From Ligustrum vulgare (Eukaryota > Streptophyta > Magnoliopsida > Lamiales > Oleaceae): 64,000 nt of DNA. Location of the stretch: the NCBI GenBank assembly GCA_963555705.1, contig CAUVWQ010000015.1:1-64000 (forward strand), in the 5' to 3' direction. Made by a program: the position numbers and the translations under genes. The notes below the pieces were generated by a model. That model did no database searches. It was given only the letters and a program-made list of their open reading frames with translations, and was not told where the DNA came from. The number at the start of each line of letters is the position of its first letter. The first letter of the stretch is position 1. Shown one piece after another: positions 33,932 through 44,159 of this stretch.

Positions 33932-34699
33932 ATGAACAATCTCGACATGGGTGATGATTACATGCTTGAAGAATATTCAAGTTGTGAAATTTGTTACAAG
34001 ATGCATTGTAATGGACAATGCTTGTATTCGGGAAATAGTCTGCTTACGTCGAAACTTATTGGGTTTAGACAATATTTGAAATGCCGAAAACAAGCAATTG
34101 ACACTTCGGATGTGAGTTACATGCTCTTGGGAGATTGTGTACCGGATGATTGGGATGAGGACATCACTCTTGTGGGAGATGGTCCTCCACTATTGAATGA
34201 GAAGGTACTTGCAAAATATTACAATGAACTTGCCAAATTGGATGAGGATGATATGCTTATGGGAGATTACATGTATTGGGAAGGATTTCAAATGTGGGGG
34301 TATAACCCACTCTTGGGAATTAATAGGAAAAACTTGCCGTTGCCCATGGATTCAACTTATGGATCGGTCATTCAATCCGAGGAGACATCAACTAAAGAAG
34401 ATGAGCTTGAAGAGAATGACAATTTAATTACAAAAGAATCACTTGGAGGAGTGGCAATTAATGAGGAAGAGATTAAATCAAATTCTCTCAACTTCATTGA
34501 TTGTCCAATAATTGATTTTGTGATTAAGCCACTTGAGGAGGTGCAAGTCTACTTAGTTGAGTTTGAATTGGATGGAATAGGCAAGTCCCATGACTTTGGA
34601 AGGGGCAAGGTGCAAGTATTTCGAAGCAATGAAGAGTGGGGCAAAGCCAAAAGAACCAAAATGAGCAAGGCATCAAAAGCTATATTTAGAGTGCCATGA
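33932..34699 (+). CDS. unknown 255-residue protein of the non-autonomous LTR family, intact
   Basis: I do not recognise this protein. It starts at the first ATG after the primer site and has no stop for 255 codons. Near the N-terminus is a Cys/His cluster, SSCEICYKMHCNGQC (C18, C21, H25, C26, C30), that could bind zinc. The middle is acidic (DDWDEDITLVGDGPPLLNEK; LDEDDMLMGD) and the C-terminal 50 residues are Lys/Arg-rich. A second copy (58879-59646) keeps the same length with about 90 percent identity over the first 204 residues and one nonsense change. Length conservation suggests selection on the protein before the copies died. It shows no Gag, RT, IN or PR motif. It could be a remnant of an Athila-like extra ORF, but this is not shown. 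Confidence 0.75.
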   Translation: MNNLDMGDDYMLEEYSSCEICYKMHCNGQCLYSGNSLLTSKLIGFRQYLKCRKQAIDTSDVSYMLLGDCVPDDWDEDITLVGDGPPLLNEKVLAKYYNELAKLDEDDMLMGDYMYWEGFQMWGYNPLLGINRKNLPLPMDSTYGSVIQSEETSTKEDELEENDNLITKESLGGVAINEEEIKSNSLNFIDCPIIDFVIKPLEEVQVYLVEFELDGIGKSHDFGRGKVQVFRSNEEWGKAKRTKMSKASKAIFRVP

Positions 34700-36791
34700 A
34701 GAATCTACGCGGAGAGTCGAGCTAATGACTCTAAAATAAGCGCTTAATGGGAGGCAACTCATTCTCTATCCTTTACTTGCTTTATTTTTATTTTTTTGCA
34801 TTTTATTTACTTTCTTGCATTTTATTTACTTTCTTGCAAATAAGTGGTTGGGCCAAGTCTCTATCTTCTATATTTATTTTCCTCAAGTTGGGTAGTGTGA
34901 AATAGCTCTAATGCATTCTCATTTAATTCTAACATATACTCATATCAAACTTTCAAAGTCAAAATTTGCTTAAAACTCATTTTTAAATCACTTGGTTCAT
35001 ATTGTCTTTTATCTTCAAGGGTGATTTAATATTGGTGTGGATGAGCAAATTACATTGGATTTATGAGTTAGAATTGAGATGTTGAATGTGATTTAAATCT
35101 TTGGGTCATTCACCACTTAATATCTACTCTTTTCTTGTGTTTTCATAGGATGCTCATAAGGTGTTCGATGAAAGGCCTCATTGGAGAAATTGGTGCTCAA
35201 TTGATTGGAGGTTTCAACACAAGTTTGGGAGTGGATTGTTGGTGATTGCAATGAGAGTTTCACATGCCCAAGACTAATTATGAGTACCCCACCACTTCTT
35301 GGGATGTCTAGTAACTTCTTTCCTCTTACTTTGATTCTATTTTACACATTGAGGACAATGTGCATTTCAAGTTTGGGGGTGATTTCCTATTGTGTATTGA
35401 CATGTTAGATAGCCTTGCCGTGGCCAGGATTACTTAGATGTTTAAAATTGTTATTGATTCATGATTTATGACCAATATGCTACTTGTGTCTACTTTTACA
35501 AAATGCTTATCCATGCAAGATCATAATTATCTTGAGCACAATAGTCATGATTGATTGTTGGTGAAGTTTGGGAATTGTTGAAGGGTGAAGAGGTTAATGG
35601 AGTAGAAGGATTAGGTTGTGAGCTTGTATTGTTAATTTTTATCAACCTATCAAATGTCTCCCAAAACTCTAAATCTCTTGATCCTATTGTAAGACAAGTT
35701 TGGGGGTGGTCAACCCGGTAAAGGAGACGGCCTAGACGTGTGGTGATTCCATGCATGTTGGAAATAAATTTTGTGTGGAGTGTATTTCACCAAGTATAAG
35801 CTAAGTAATGACCGTATGCTAAAGTTCTAAGCCCATTTTAATTTTTTGCATTGCATTGCCCTATCTCGAAGCCTTTTTGACTCGAGTAATTAAGCCCGTA
35901 GGAGTATCTTGAAACTTGGTGCCTTAAGTTTAAAACTTGGGAGTCATCGGCCGAAAGCTCGCTACATGGGTCAATTAGAAAGCTTAATGAGTAGGGTACT
36001 CACATCACACACACACTTGAAAAAAAAAAAAAAAAAGCACATTATCATTGCATTCGCTTAATAAGTCTACCCCACTTCGTAGCCTTTTTGACTCGAGTTA
36101 ATAAGTCCGTAGGGGTATTTTGAAACCTGGTACCCTTTGATCTAAAAAATCGGGGAGTTGCCGACCTAAAGCTCGCTACATGGGTCAATTAGAAAGCTTA
36201 AGGGAGTGGGGAAGTCACGAGCAAGCATCATGTTAGTTGTTAAAAATCATGCATTTGTACTTGCATAAGGGCTTAGATGAATAGTGGGTTTGAATTGCTT
36301 GGTATAAATTTGAATGTCGAAGCACTCATTAGTGGAGAGTCACCGCATTTCTAGGTTGTCGAGATTGTCGGTAAAACACACCCAAACTAGAGTGGAAAAA
36401 GAAAAGAGTGATTTGAGAGTACCCTCTAGAATTGCATCCCGGGAGAGGAAAGAAAAATATTTATTGGGGGATGAATGTCACGAGTGGGAAAGAAAAGAAT
36501 TGACCACTAACGGTGGGTAGTTTTGACTTGATACCTCTTTACTCATCAACATTCTCGAAACTAAATTGACAATTGAAAGTGACTTTGCACACACACACCG
36601 ATCGAACATCGGATAAGCTGAACTTCTTTTTGGTAGCATTATTTGGAATTACACATTTGAATTGATTATACAATTTTGCACTCATGAGTAATTTGCAAGT
36701 TATCTAACATTGTTGATCTATATTTCACGTTACTTGATTGCACTAGTAGATGATTTTGCTCGAGACGAGCAAAAGCTCAAGTTTGGGGGTG
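34700..36791 (+). other. non-coding internal region with repeated polypurine motifs and a duplicated block
   Basis: The polypurine motif CAAGTTTGGGGGTG occurs at 35368-35381, 35695-35708 and 36778-36791 (the last is the functional PPT), with a variant at about 35220. A ~140 bp block containing GCCTTTTTGACTCGAGT ... GCTCGCTACATGGGTCAATT lies at about 35870-36000 and again at about 36080-36205, separated by a poly-A stretch. All are also present in copy 2 (about 50340-50690). No other ORF is credible. Confidence 0.7.
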
Positions 36792-38755
36792 TGATAAGTG
36801 TGTTCTACACACTTATTTTGCCTTTAAATTAGCACTTTAATTGACAAATTGAGCAAAAATCTACTTATAAATTGTGTTTATCTTGTACAATTAGGTACAA
36901 ACTCAATTGGAAAGAAAATAGACAAGATTGGAGAGCAATTGAGCTAAAAGAAGAGCAATTTCGATGTTCAATGACCAAATTGAAAGAAATCAAAAGTTTG
37001 AGGACTCAATTGTAACATCCCAAAAATTTGAGGATCAAGGTCTACTACTCAAATTCAAGGATAAAACCACAAGAGAAAGCAAAATGATTGCTTAATTTAT
37101 GAATTTGAGTGAAAATTGATCAATCCCATACAAAAAGATGAAGTTGGGGACCAAAGTGCACAAGTGCTAAATGTTGAGGACTTGGGCTGCAAAATAAAAG
37201 TTGAGGGGCTTGGAAACATTTTAAAATCTGTTTTCTCACTTTTCCACATATTTTTGTGCTTGGACACATCAATTAAGAGAAAAATAGAGTTTGGGGATTG
37301 TTTTGCTCAACTTTCAAACCTCCAAGGACCAAGGGTGCAATTTCTCTAAACTTTGGCATTAAACCCTGATTTTTGGACAGATTCTGGACGTCCTCTTCTT
37401 CATTCTGCTGGAGCTGCGCAGTCTCTTCCTCTTCTTTTTTTTTCTTTTTTTTTTTTCTTTTCTTTTCTTTTCTTTGTCTTTTCTTTTTCTTTTCTTTCCA
37501 ACTACTTCATAAATCTTGGAGAACAATTTCTCACTGCTGGTGCTGGAGAAGCAGTGTTGGAGCTGCTGGAAATTTGCTGATTGCTGGAGAAGAAGAAGTT
37601 GCTACCAATTGGTTGTTGCTGATTCTGCTGTGCTGATTTGCTGAAACTGAGGGACTGCAAGGAGGTTTCTGTGCTGGAAATCTGCTGGTGCTGTTGCTGA
37701 TTTGCTGGAGTTGCTGGGAAGCTGTTGGTGCTGGAGAAGGAGCTGCTGGAAATCTGTTGTGCTGGAAATCTGCTGGTGCTGTTGCTGTGCTGGTGCTGGA
37801 GAAGGTTGCTGATGCTGGTGCTGGTGCTGGAGAAGGTTGCTGTTGCTGGTGCTGGTGCTGGAGGTACTGGATTGCAATGGAGAATGCTGCCATGGCTGGA
37901 TTGATTTGCACAAAGCTGGAAGATAATGGACTGAAATGCAACAGCTTGATAGTTGGAGGACCTTGATGCAATTTCCACAATCTTCAAATTCCGGTTTTTT
38001 TTAGTTTTACTGCTTAATGTTATTTTCATTTTCATTTCTCAAACTCATGTTTAGCTAATTTAATGTTGGGATGATTGATGGAATTTAACCTAGTTTGGAT
38101 TAATTTTAATATTTGCTATTTGATTAAATGCTTATTTCATGTGTGTTTGTTATTGAGATTATTACATGTGTTTGCTTGATCACCAAATATGTGTTTTGTG
38201 AAGTGTATGATAATCGAGAGATATTATGCATTTTAGACCAAATAACAAATGCTCTAGGTTCTTGTTAAGGATAGAGATATACCTTAAACCCTAGATGATC
38301 CATTGAGCTATTTTCACAAAGAGTTAATGCAATTGATTGGGCCTTAATCGACATAGAGATATAGTAGGTTAGACCAATTGATTAGGGTTGATTTCACTCG
38401 AGAGAGGTAATTGGCTAAGCTTGGAAAATCGGGTCTAACATTGTAAATGAGTAATTTGTTAATTTGCATGTTGATAAATTAATTAGGCGACGGTTAAATG
38501 AAATCATGAATCCCAACCACGTTTTATCTTTCATTTTCCGTATTTTAATTCGGTTTAGAATTATTTTCTTTAATTTAGAATTTACAAAAATCCATCTTTT
38601 AATTGTGTGTTTCTTTTATTATTAGAATTAAATTAATTAAAGTTGTATAATCTAAAGTAAACATTCCTCGTGGGATCGACAATCCGGACTCAAAAAGTCC
38701 ACTTTATTACTTGTACGCGACCCGTGCGCTTGCGGTACACTATTTTGAGCGAACA
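36792..38755 (+). repeat. 3' LTR, unknown-ORF element copy 1
   Basis: 1,964 bp. By eye it differs from the 5' LTR at only a handful of sites over the first ~1,750 bp, but at a dozen or so sites within about 110 bp (38530-38640). Confidence 0.95.
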
Positions 38756-38760
38756 TGCAC

Positions 38761-39767
38761 CACCTCGGTGATTGGGCCAGGTAAAGCCCTAAGTTCCATT
38801 CATAGCTGGAGTCCATTGGGCCTCTCTTGGGCCCCTACTAGCGATCTGTTGGGCTTGTTTTAGATACGATCTCAACACTAGTCGCTCAAATCCGATGTGG
38901 TCATTCATGGGTTAATCGGATTTTCCATAGACCGGATGCTATGATGTTGTTCTGGGAATTTCGTGCAAATAAACAATTCCTTGATCGTAGATTATCGTGA
39001 AACCATGAATTATGCTGTCATCACCATTTTTGCTATTTCTGGCATTTTCTAATTAATCCGAAGTCAATTGCCTAGGGATCACTATGCGATGCTCTGAGCT
39101 CATGGGGTGTAATGTGATCCTTAGTGAGGCGTGGACTCAGGGTGACGTCGACCTTTTATTCCTGTTCTTCCTTCTAGATGGATATTGGGATATGTCAGCA
39201 TATTTCTTAGGCGGCGCATTTATTGCAAAGAAATGATTGGCATCCACTTCCAAGAAATACGAAAGAGGGGGGAGGGCACCTTACTGAACGTGGAATTCAC
39301 CCTAGCAACTGAATGGTTTTTTCCCTTCTCTCTACAGTTGGCGTTTTAATCGACTCTTCCCCCAAAGTACGTGGATTACCTAAATCAAACATGCGGCACA
39401 AAGTCCAAGGGCTTGAGACTATTGGGTTCCTTATAAAGCTTTCTTCGTCCCAACCTTCCTCCTTTACCACATTCTTGGAGTTTTCTTAAAAAATTTCTGT
39501 GAAAATCATTTCATTACCCTTTTTCTCACGAGCCTTTTAGCGACTCTTGGGGATTTTCAACTTAGCAAGTCGTTTTAACCATCCAACATCGTCCATTGGC
39601 GCATTTTTCTTTCGAGCATCCAACCTTGAACGTTCGTTTTTTGCAGGTAAATTCTTTTTCCTCTGTATGTACAAAACTTTTTATTTTTAACCCTTGAGTG
39701 CTTGTTTGAAAACTCCTTTTTTGCATTTTTGTTCTCCTTTGAGTAAGTTTGGACTTTTTAAGAAAAA
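38761..39767 (-). repeat. Tat 3' LTR (right part) and downstream untranslated region
   Basis: Continues the Tat LTR from the TGCAC junction. Two possible minus-strand polypurine stretches (complements of 39311-39335 and of about 39512-39530) could mark the LTR start. In the plus direction it holds a TATA-like CCTTATAAAGC at about 39430 and GCAG/GTAAAT at 39644-39650, so it may also be the 5' region of the antisense ORF. Confidence 0.45.
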
Positions 39768-42099
39768 ATGGAAACAGTTGGGGGAACGGGTTCACAGGAA
39801 TTATTGGCAATGACGATTCCTATCAGAGGTTTTTGCCCATTGTCTTTGTCGGTTTTTAGTTCTCGCTTCTTTAGAGAACAGATTAAGCAGAGGAATAGAA
39901 AATATGGCAGTATAATTAACTTGGATGATTCGACAGTGAAGAAGAAAAGAACCAAACCTACATGGCTCAATTATCTTCTGACAAGGAGGCTTCTTTGCGG
40001 GAACTCCGAAGCAAGCGTGATAGAGACTTGAGGAGAGAAGAAACGGAGGGCTCCTCATCCAGTCAGCAAGACCTTGGTTTTGGTACAAGGGCACATAGGG
40101 ATGAATTTAGGTTATCCGAGGAGGAGATAGCCCAAGTCGAAGGTTGGGTTGACCATGTGAACAAAGTGTCGGGGTACCATGTAGATCCCTATCCAAACCC
40201 GGAGTTATGGGAAAGCAGTGAGATAGCTTCGGAAATCCTGGGTATCGATTTGGGTTCGGTTAGTGCATCCCACACCTTCTTGCCGACCTTACAGTCCTCC
40301 CCCAGGCCATGTGGCGATTTTTTATGAAGCTTTGTCTTGTGGGACGAGGCTTCCCCTGCACCCCTTCTTCAGGGCGTTACTTAGGAGTTACAGCCTATGC
40401 CTTTACCAGTCAGCTCCAAATTTCTGGACACAGGCCGTCGGCACTTGGCTGGTGTGGCAAGAGGTCAACCCTGACTACCCTATCTCACTGCATATAATCC
40501 ACACCTTATACACCCTGAAGAAATTCGTTAAGAGGGATAAGGTTGTGAGGTCGGACGTTAAAGACTGGTATTACCTATCTCCCAGGGGCTCTTACACCCT
40601 ATCATCACTGGGCACCCAACCTCCATAAAAAATTGGAGGAACCAATGGTTTTAGGTTGCGGGGGAGTGGCAAAGCTCGCCTTTGGACCCCACTTCGGAAA
40701 TCATCGTTCCCCGAACTCTTTCCTCCCCGCGTAAGTCTTACTTTTGTTTCGCTTTTTCAAGTGTTGTGTGTCCTCTATGCTTCCCATTATTTGTTCTAAC
40801 TTACTTTCTTACTCTGTTTGTTATGCCAGGGTCTACTTTTGCCTGCCTCCTTTCCAACGCGGATTTATCAGCGGTGAGGCGTTTATTTGCTTTCCACTGA
40901 ACTTTTCAAAGAGTCATTCAGCAAAACAAGCTCTTTGTCAAACACGACCTTATGAGAGTCATGAGTGAGTAAAATTCTCTATCTACTCTGCTATTTCTGT
41001 TTTAGCATTCCGAAGCTCACATTCCTTTTTCTACTGCTAGGTTCCAAGGACTTCCCCAAGATTTCTTTGAAGGGGCTAATGTCCATGAAGATCCCTCCTG
41101 CCCTTTGCCATGGTAGCGAGGTTGAAAGGAAACAAAAAGTAGTGCTTGCCAATTTGCAAGTGGGGGTCACAAAAGAGATTTTTGAAGCGTCCACTGCCCA
41201 ACTTGAAGGTCCTCTTCCAGCAACCCTACCACCTCCCAGTTTAATGCCCATCGGCCCCTAGCAGCCAAACCTTGGGAAGGAGGTCGACCCTAAGAGGGGC
41301 CCTGTAGCGGGGAAGGGAAAAAGGATAAGGAAACAAAAAAGGTCCTGCTTCCTGCTTCCCCATCTGAGGATATTTTTTAGCCAATATCCAAAGATGAACC
41401 TACTCCTTTGAAGAGGCTTAGGAGGGGCAAGGATACCAAATTTTCACCTCCACCACCAGAGATGCAAGAATTAGAAGATGAGCCCTCCGTGTCAATTCCT
41501 GGGGTGGGATATGACATGACCCCTGTGGCGATCGAGGACCTTAAGCAGAGTAAAGCCAGTGTCCTTCCTAGGGACGTCACTTTTGATCCCAGCCTGTTTA
41601 ACTCTCCCAATTCTCCACCTGCCAGGGCCTCCTTGACAATGGAGTAATTTTGGACTGAGGACTGGTCTGCCTTTTCTTCTAGCGCCACCCCAACCCGAAA
41701 ACAGCTCGCTGTCAAAGCCATGAATGCTAGAGCGTTGGCCCTTATAGATGAGGTAGAATCCTCTGTGATGGATGTGCGGTGAGATAAAAAGGATGCAAAG
41801 ACTGCACTTCGCCACGCTGACCATATACTAAAGGAGATCAATGATCTTAAAGATCAATTATCTATAGCCCGCAAGTCTTCCTCAAAGGACAGGGCTCTTG
41901 TGAAGCGCCTTCAGGAAGATAATGAAAAACTAAGACATGATCTCCGTGCCTCTGAGGCCGATGTGGCGACTCTGTGCAAGAAGCTCTAGCAGAATCGAAC
42001 TCCGCGAAGGGTAAGCTAGCAGCCGAGGTAGCAGAGATTACAACTAAGCCAGAGGGAGAGGTGGAAGCTCGAAAAAATACGGAGGAGGATTACACCTCC

Positions 42100-43100
42100 T
42101 GACGCGATCCCGGTCGGGGAATCTCGTCGAACACGCGGAATAACGATAATTAAAACCCTAGGAAAGATCTAAATCAGATCTGACACGAAAATAACAAGAA
42201 TTAAAATACTGGAAAGATAAAATTGACGATAGGACCTTGACCCAAGATTCACGACGCAATTAATTGACGATGCGGAATCGAGATCCAAGGTTTTCGAAAC
42301 ACCACAAGGACTTGTCAATTTCCTTGATAAGATTCTAAATTGGAAACGCCACAAATATTCTCACGAATATTTGATAAGTTCAACGCCACAAATAATTCAC
42401 AATATTTGATAAGTTGGATTTGTTCTCGAAGAACACAAAAGGGACTCCTCAATCTTTTAATTGGAGAAAACTCTCTCAACTTTATTAATCTCAAAACTCA
42501 AACTAAACTGTTTACAATGAATTGAAAAAGCGTATAAATAAGCAAAATAACCTAGCATCTAATTTACTCAAAATAGAATTCTAATTATACTAAAATTCTA
42601 AACTAGGAAAATAACCAAAAACTAAAAAAGGAATAAAATAATTAAAAATCCGGAATATCTGGCCGCTACTCATTTACGGCCGTGAATAATTCCTTTACGG
42701 CCGTAAAGGCCTTTCTGTTCAAAACTATGTTTATTATTTACGGCCGTGACGAATTTCTTACGGCCGTGAAGTTTCCCTTTTTTGAATGTTACGGCCGTAA
42801 CTTCTAAGCTTACGGCCGTAAGCGTCGTTCTGCAGAACTTCTTCCTTTTTCTTCGACAATTGATTACGGCCGTGATAACATGATTTACGGCCGTGAATAT
42901 ATGTGTTACGGCCGTGAAGGTCCTCTTTTACGGCTGTAATGGAATTTCTGCCCAAATTACTTCGACCCCTTGATTCGGCTTGATCCGTCCCCCTTCTCGG
43001 CTCGACCCCAATATGGAACTTACTCCGTTTTGCACGTAGATCACTGTCATATTGCCGATGGCTCGACTTCGCCCTTCGATGCCTTGTCCGGATCACATCA
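42100..43100 (-). mobile_element. solo LTR of a gypsy lineage, rich in TTACGGCCGTAA palindromes
   Basis: 1,001 bp, TGACGCGATCC ... GGATCACATCA on plus, with a perfect CCTCC duplication (42095-42099 and 43101-43105). It is the reverse complement of 48878-49879 with small differences. Sequence order is shared with the LTRs of the gypsy element at 51541-58600 (TGATG.GATTC / GGGGAATC / CGCCACAAA blocks), which I used to set its orientation. No internal region. Confidence 0.9.
42666..42940. repeat. array of ten ACGGCCGT palindromes in the solo LTR
   Basis: Ten copies of TTACGGCCGTAA or TTACGGCCGTGA (one as ACGGCTGT) at irregular 18-50 base spacing. Each core is a perfect palindrome containing CGGCCG, in an otherwise AT-rich LTR. 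Confidence 0.9.
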
Positions 43101-43415
43101 CCTCCGTAGAGCGGCACATTGAGTCCCGGATTATAGAAACCTTGGAGCACACTATTGCAGCTCGGGTGGAGGAAACTGTGGGGTCCAAATTTTAAAGATA
43201 CTTTCAAAGAGACTCCTGAGTACGAAGCTATGCAGAGGGTTTTTGAGAACATAGGGGCTAGGATGACCTTAGGGGACATAAAAGAGGCTTTCCCTAATTT
43301 GGACCTTTCCCAAATCGAGGCTTTGTACCCTGAGCCACCCAATTCGGAAGAAGGCAACCCCGCTGATGATCCTACAGACCCCTGTGAAATCACGATTGGT
43401 GGAGACTCTGCATAA

Positions 43416-44159
43416 TATGCCCCTCACTAATATTGTTGTTGTTGTTGTTGTTTTTTTTTTTTTTTAGTTTAGGCGCATTTCTTTATATTTGAAATGTATT
43501 GATTAATCCTTAGACAATGTAATTACTCCGTTGATTCAATATTGTAATTATTTTTGTGAAGTTCAACACTTGTATGACATCGCCTGTATGAATATGAATT
43601 CTTTAAAGAACTTCTTTGTTGATAGTACCTCAGACCTAGGCAGTTTAAGATATTCATGTTCACTGGTTAGGTTTGATTCGATAAATATTTAATTACATTT
43701 GCATTATATCTCTTAATGCGTACCGTTAAAGAGAGCTGTTGCTAATGGTTTATTGATTTCAGTTGAGACATGACAAGAGCTGGGAGGGCTTACAAGAGTC
43801 CCTTGCATAGGAGGTTTAAGCATAATAATCCGACACTTTATTGTTGCTTGTTTACCATAGGAAAAGTTATGTTTTCTCATAAATCAAAAGAATTAACTTT
43901 TTTTTGACATCTGTTATGTTCAAATAGAGGATATTCGATGTGATTGGACAATACTACCTACTTGATGGAAGGTTTGAACTTGAAACGTTTAAAAATTATC
44001 TCACTGAAATTCATCAAATTTTATTGCTGTATTGTGTTTCATCATAATTGTTCTCAACAACTTTTGACGAAAATTTCTTGTAGCATAACCTGTTTGTAAA
44101 TTATCGCTAAGTCATGCAGGGATATTACATACCAAAGGGGAAGCTTGGTTTTATTAAAA
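43416..44159. other. Tat spacer between antisense ORF and integrase
   Basis: Non-coding, AT-rich, with (GTT)n then T12 at about 43431-43465. It separates two convergent coding regions of the same element. No other feature seen. Confidence 0.6.

Larger units (their letters stand above)
31763..38755 (+). mobile_element. non-autonomous LTR retrotransposon with an unknown ORF, copy 1 (complete)
   Basis: 6,993 bp. 5' LTR 31763-33728, tRNA-Asp primer site 33735-33752, one ORF at 33932-34699, about 2.1 kb non-coding, polypurine CAAGTTTGGGGGTG, 3' LTR 36792-38755. TSD TGCAC is perfect. LTRs begin TGATAAGTG and end GCGAACA. No gag, protease, RT or integrase is recognisable. The tRNA-Asp primer is known for Athila-type gypsy elements, which suggests a gypsy partner supplies the enzymes. 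The LTRs are nearly identical apart from a short divergent block, so insertion is young. Confidence 0.93.
39768..43415 (+). pseudogene. antisense ORF of the Tat element ('putative gypsy type transposon' domain), with introns
   Basis: Coded opposite to pol. Exon-like blocks: 39768-40031, 39962-40327 (RLSEEEIAQVEGWVDHVNKVS) and 40263-40628 (LPLHPFFRALLRSYSLCLYQ, APNFWTQAVGTWLVWQEVNP), which resemble the plant domain PF04195. One frame break lies near 40262-40330 and another near 40610, and there is a TAG in QWF*VAGEW. A typical intron (GTAAGTCTT at 40731 to GCCAG ending 40830) and a likely second (GTGAGTAAA at about 40962 to CTGCTAG ending 41040) follow. Then comes a charged coiled-coil-like region (41400-42000) with stops. 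The solo LTR at 42100-43100 interrupts it, and it resumes to the stop at 43415 (AFPNLDLSQIEALYPEP). The function of this ORF class is not established. Confidence 0.7.

Noticed and set aside
42666..42940. Regularly recurring ACGGCCGT units as a possible CRISPR array
   Set aside because: Repeats are 12 bp, spacing is irregular, the array lies in an LTR of a plant element and the same array recurs in other copies. Not CRISPR.
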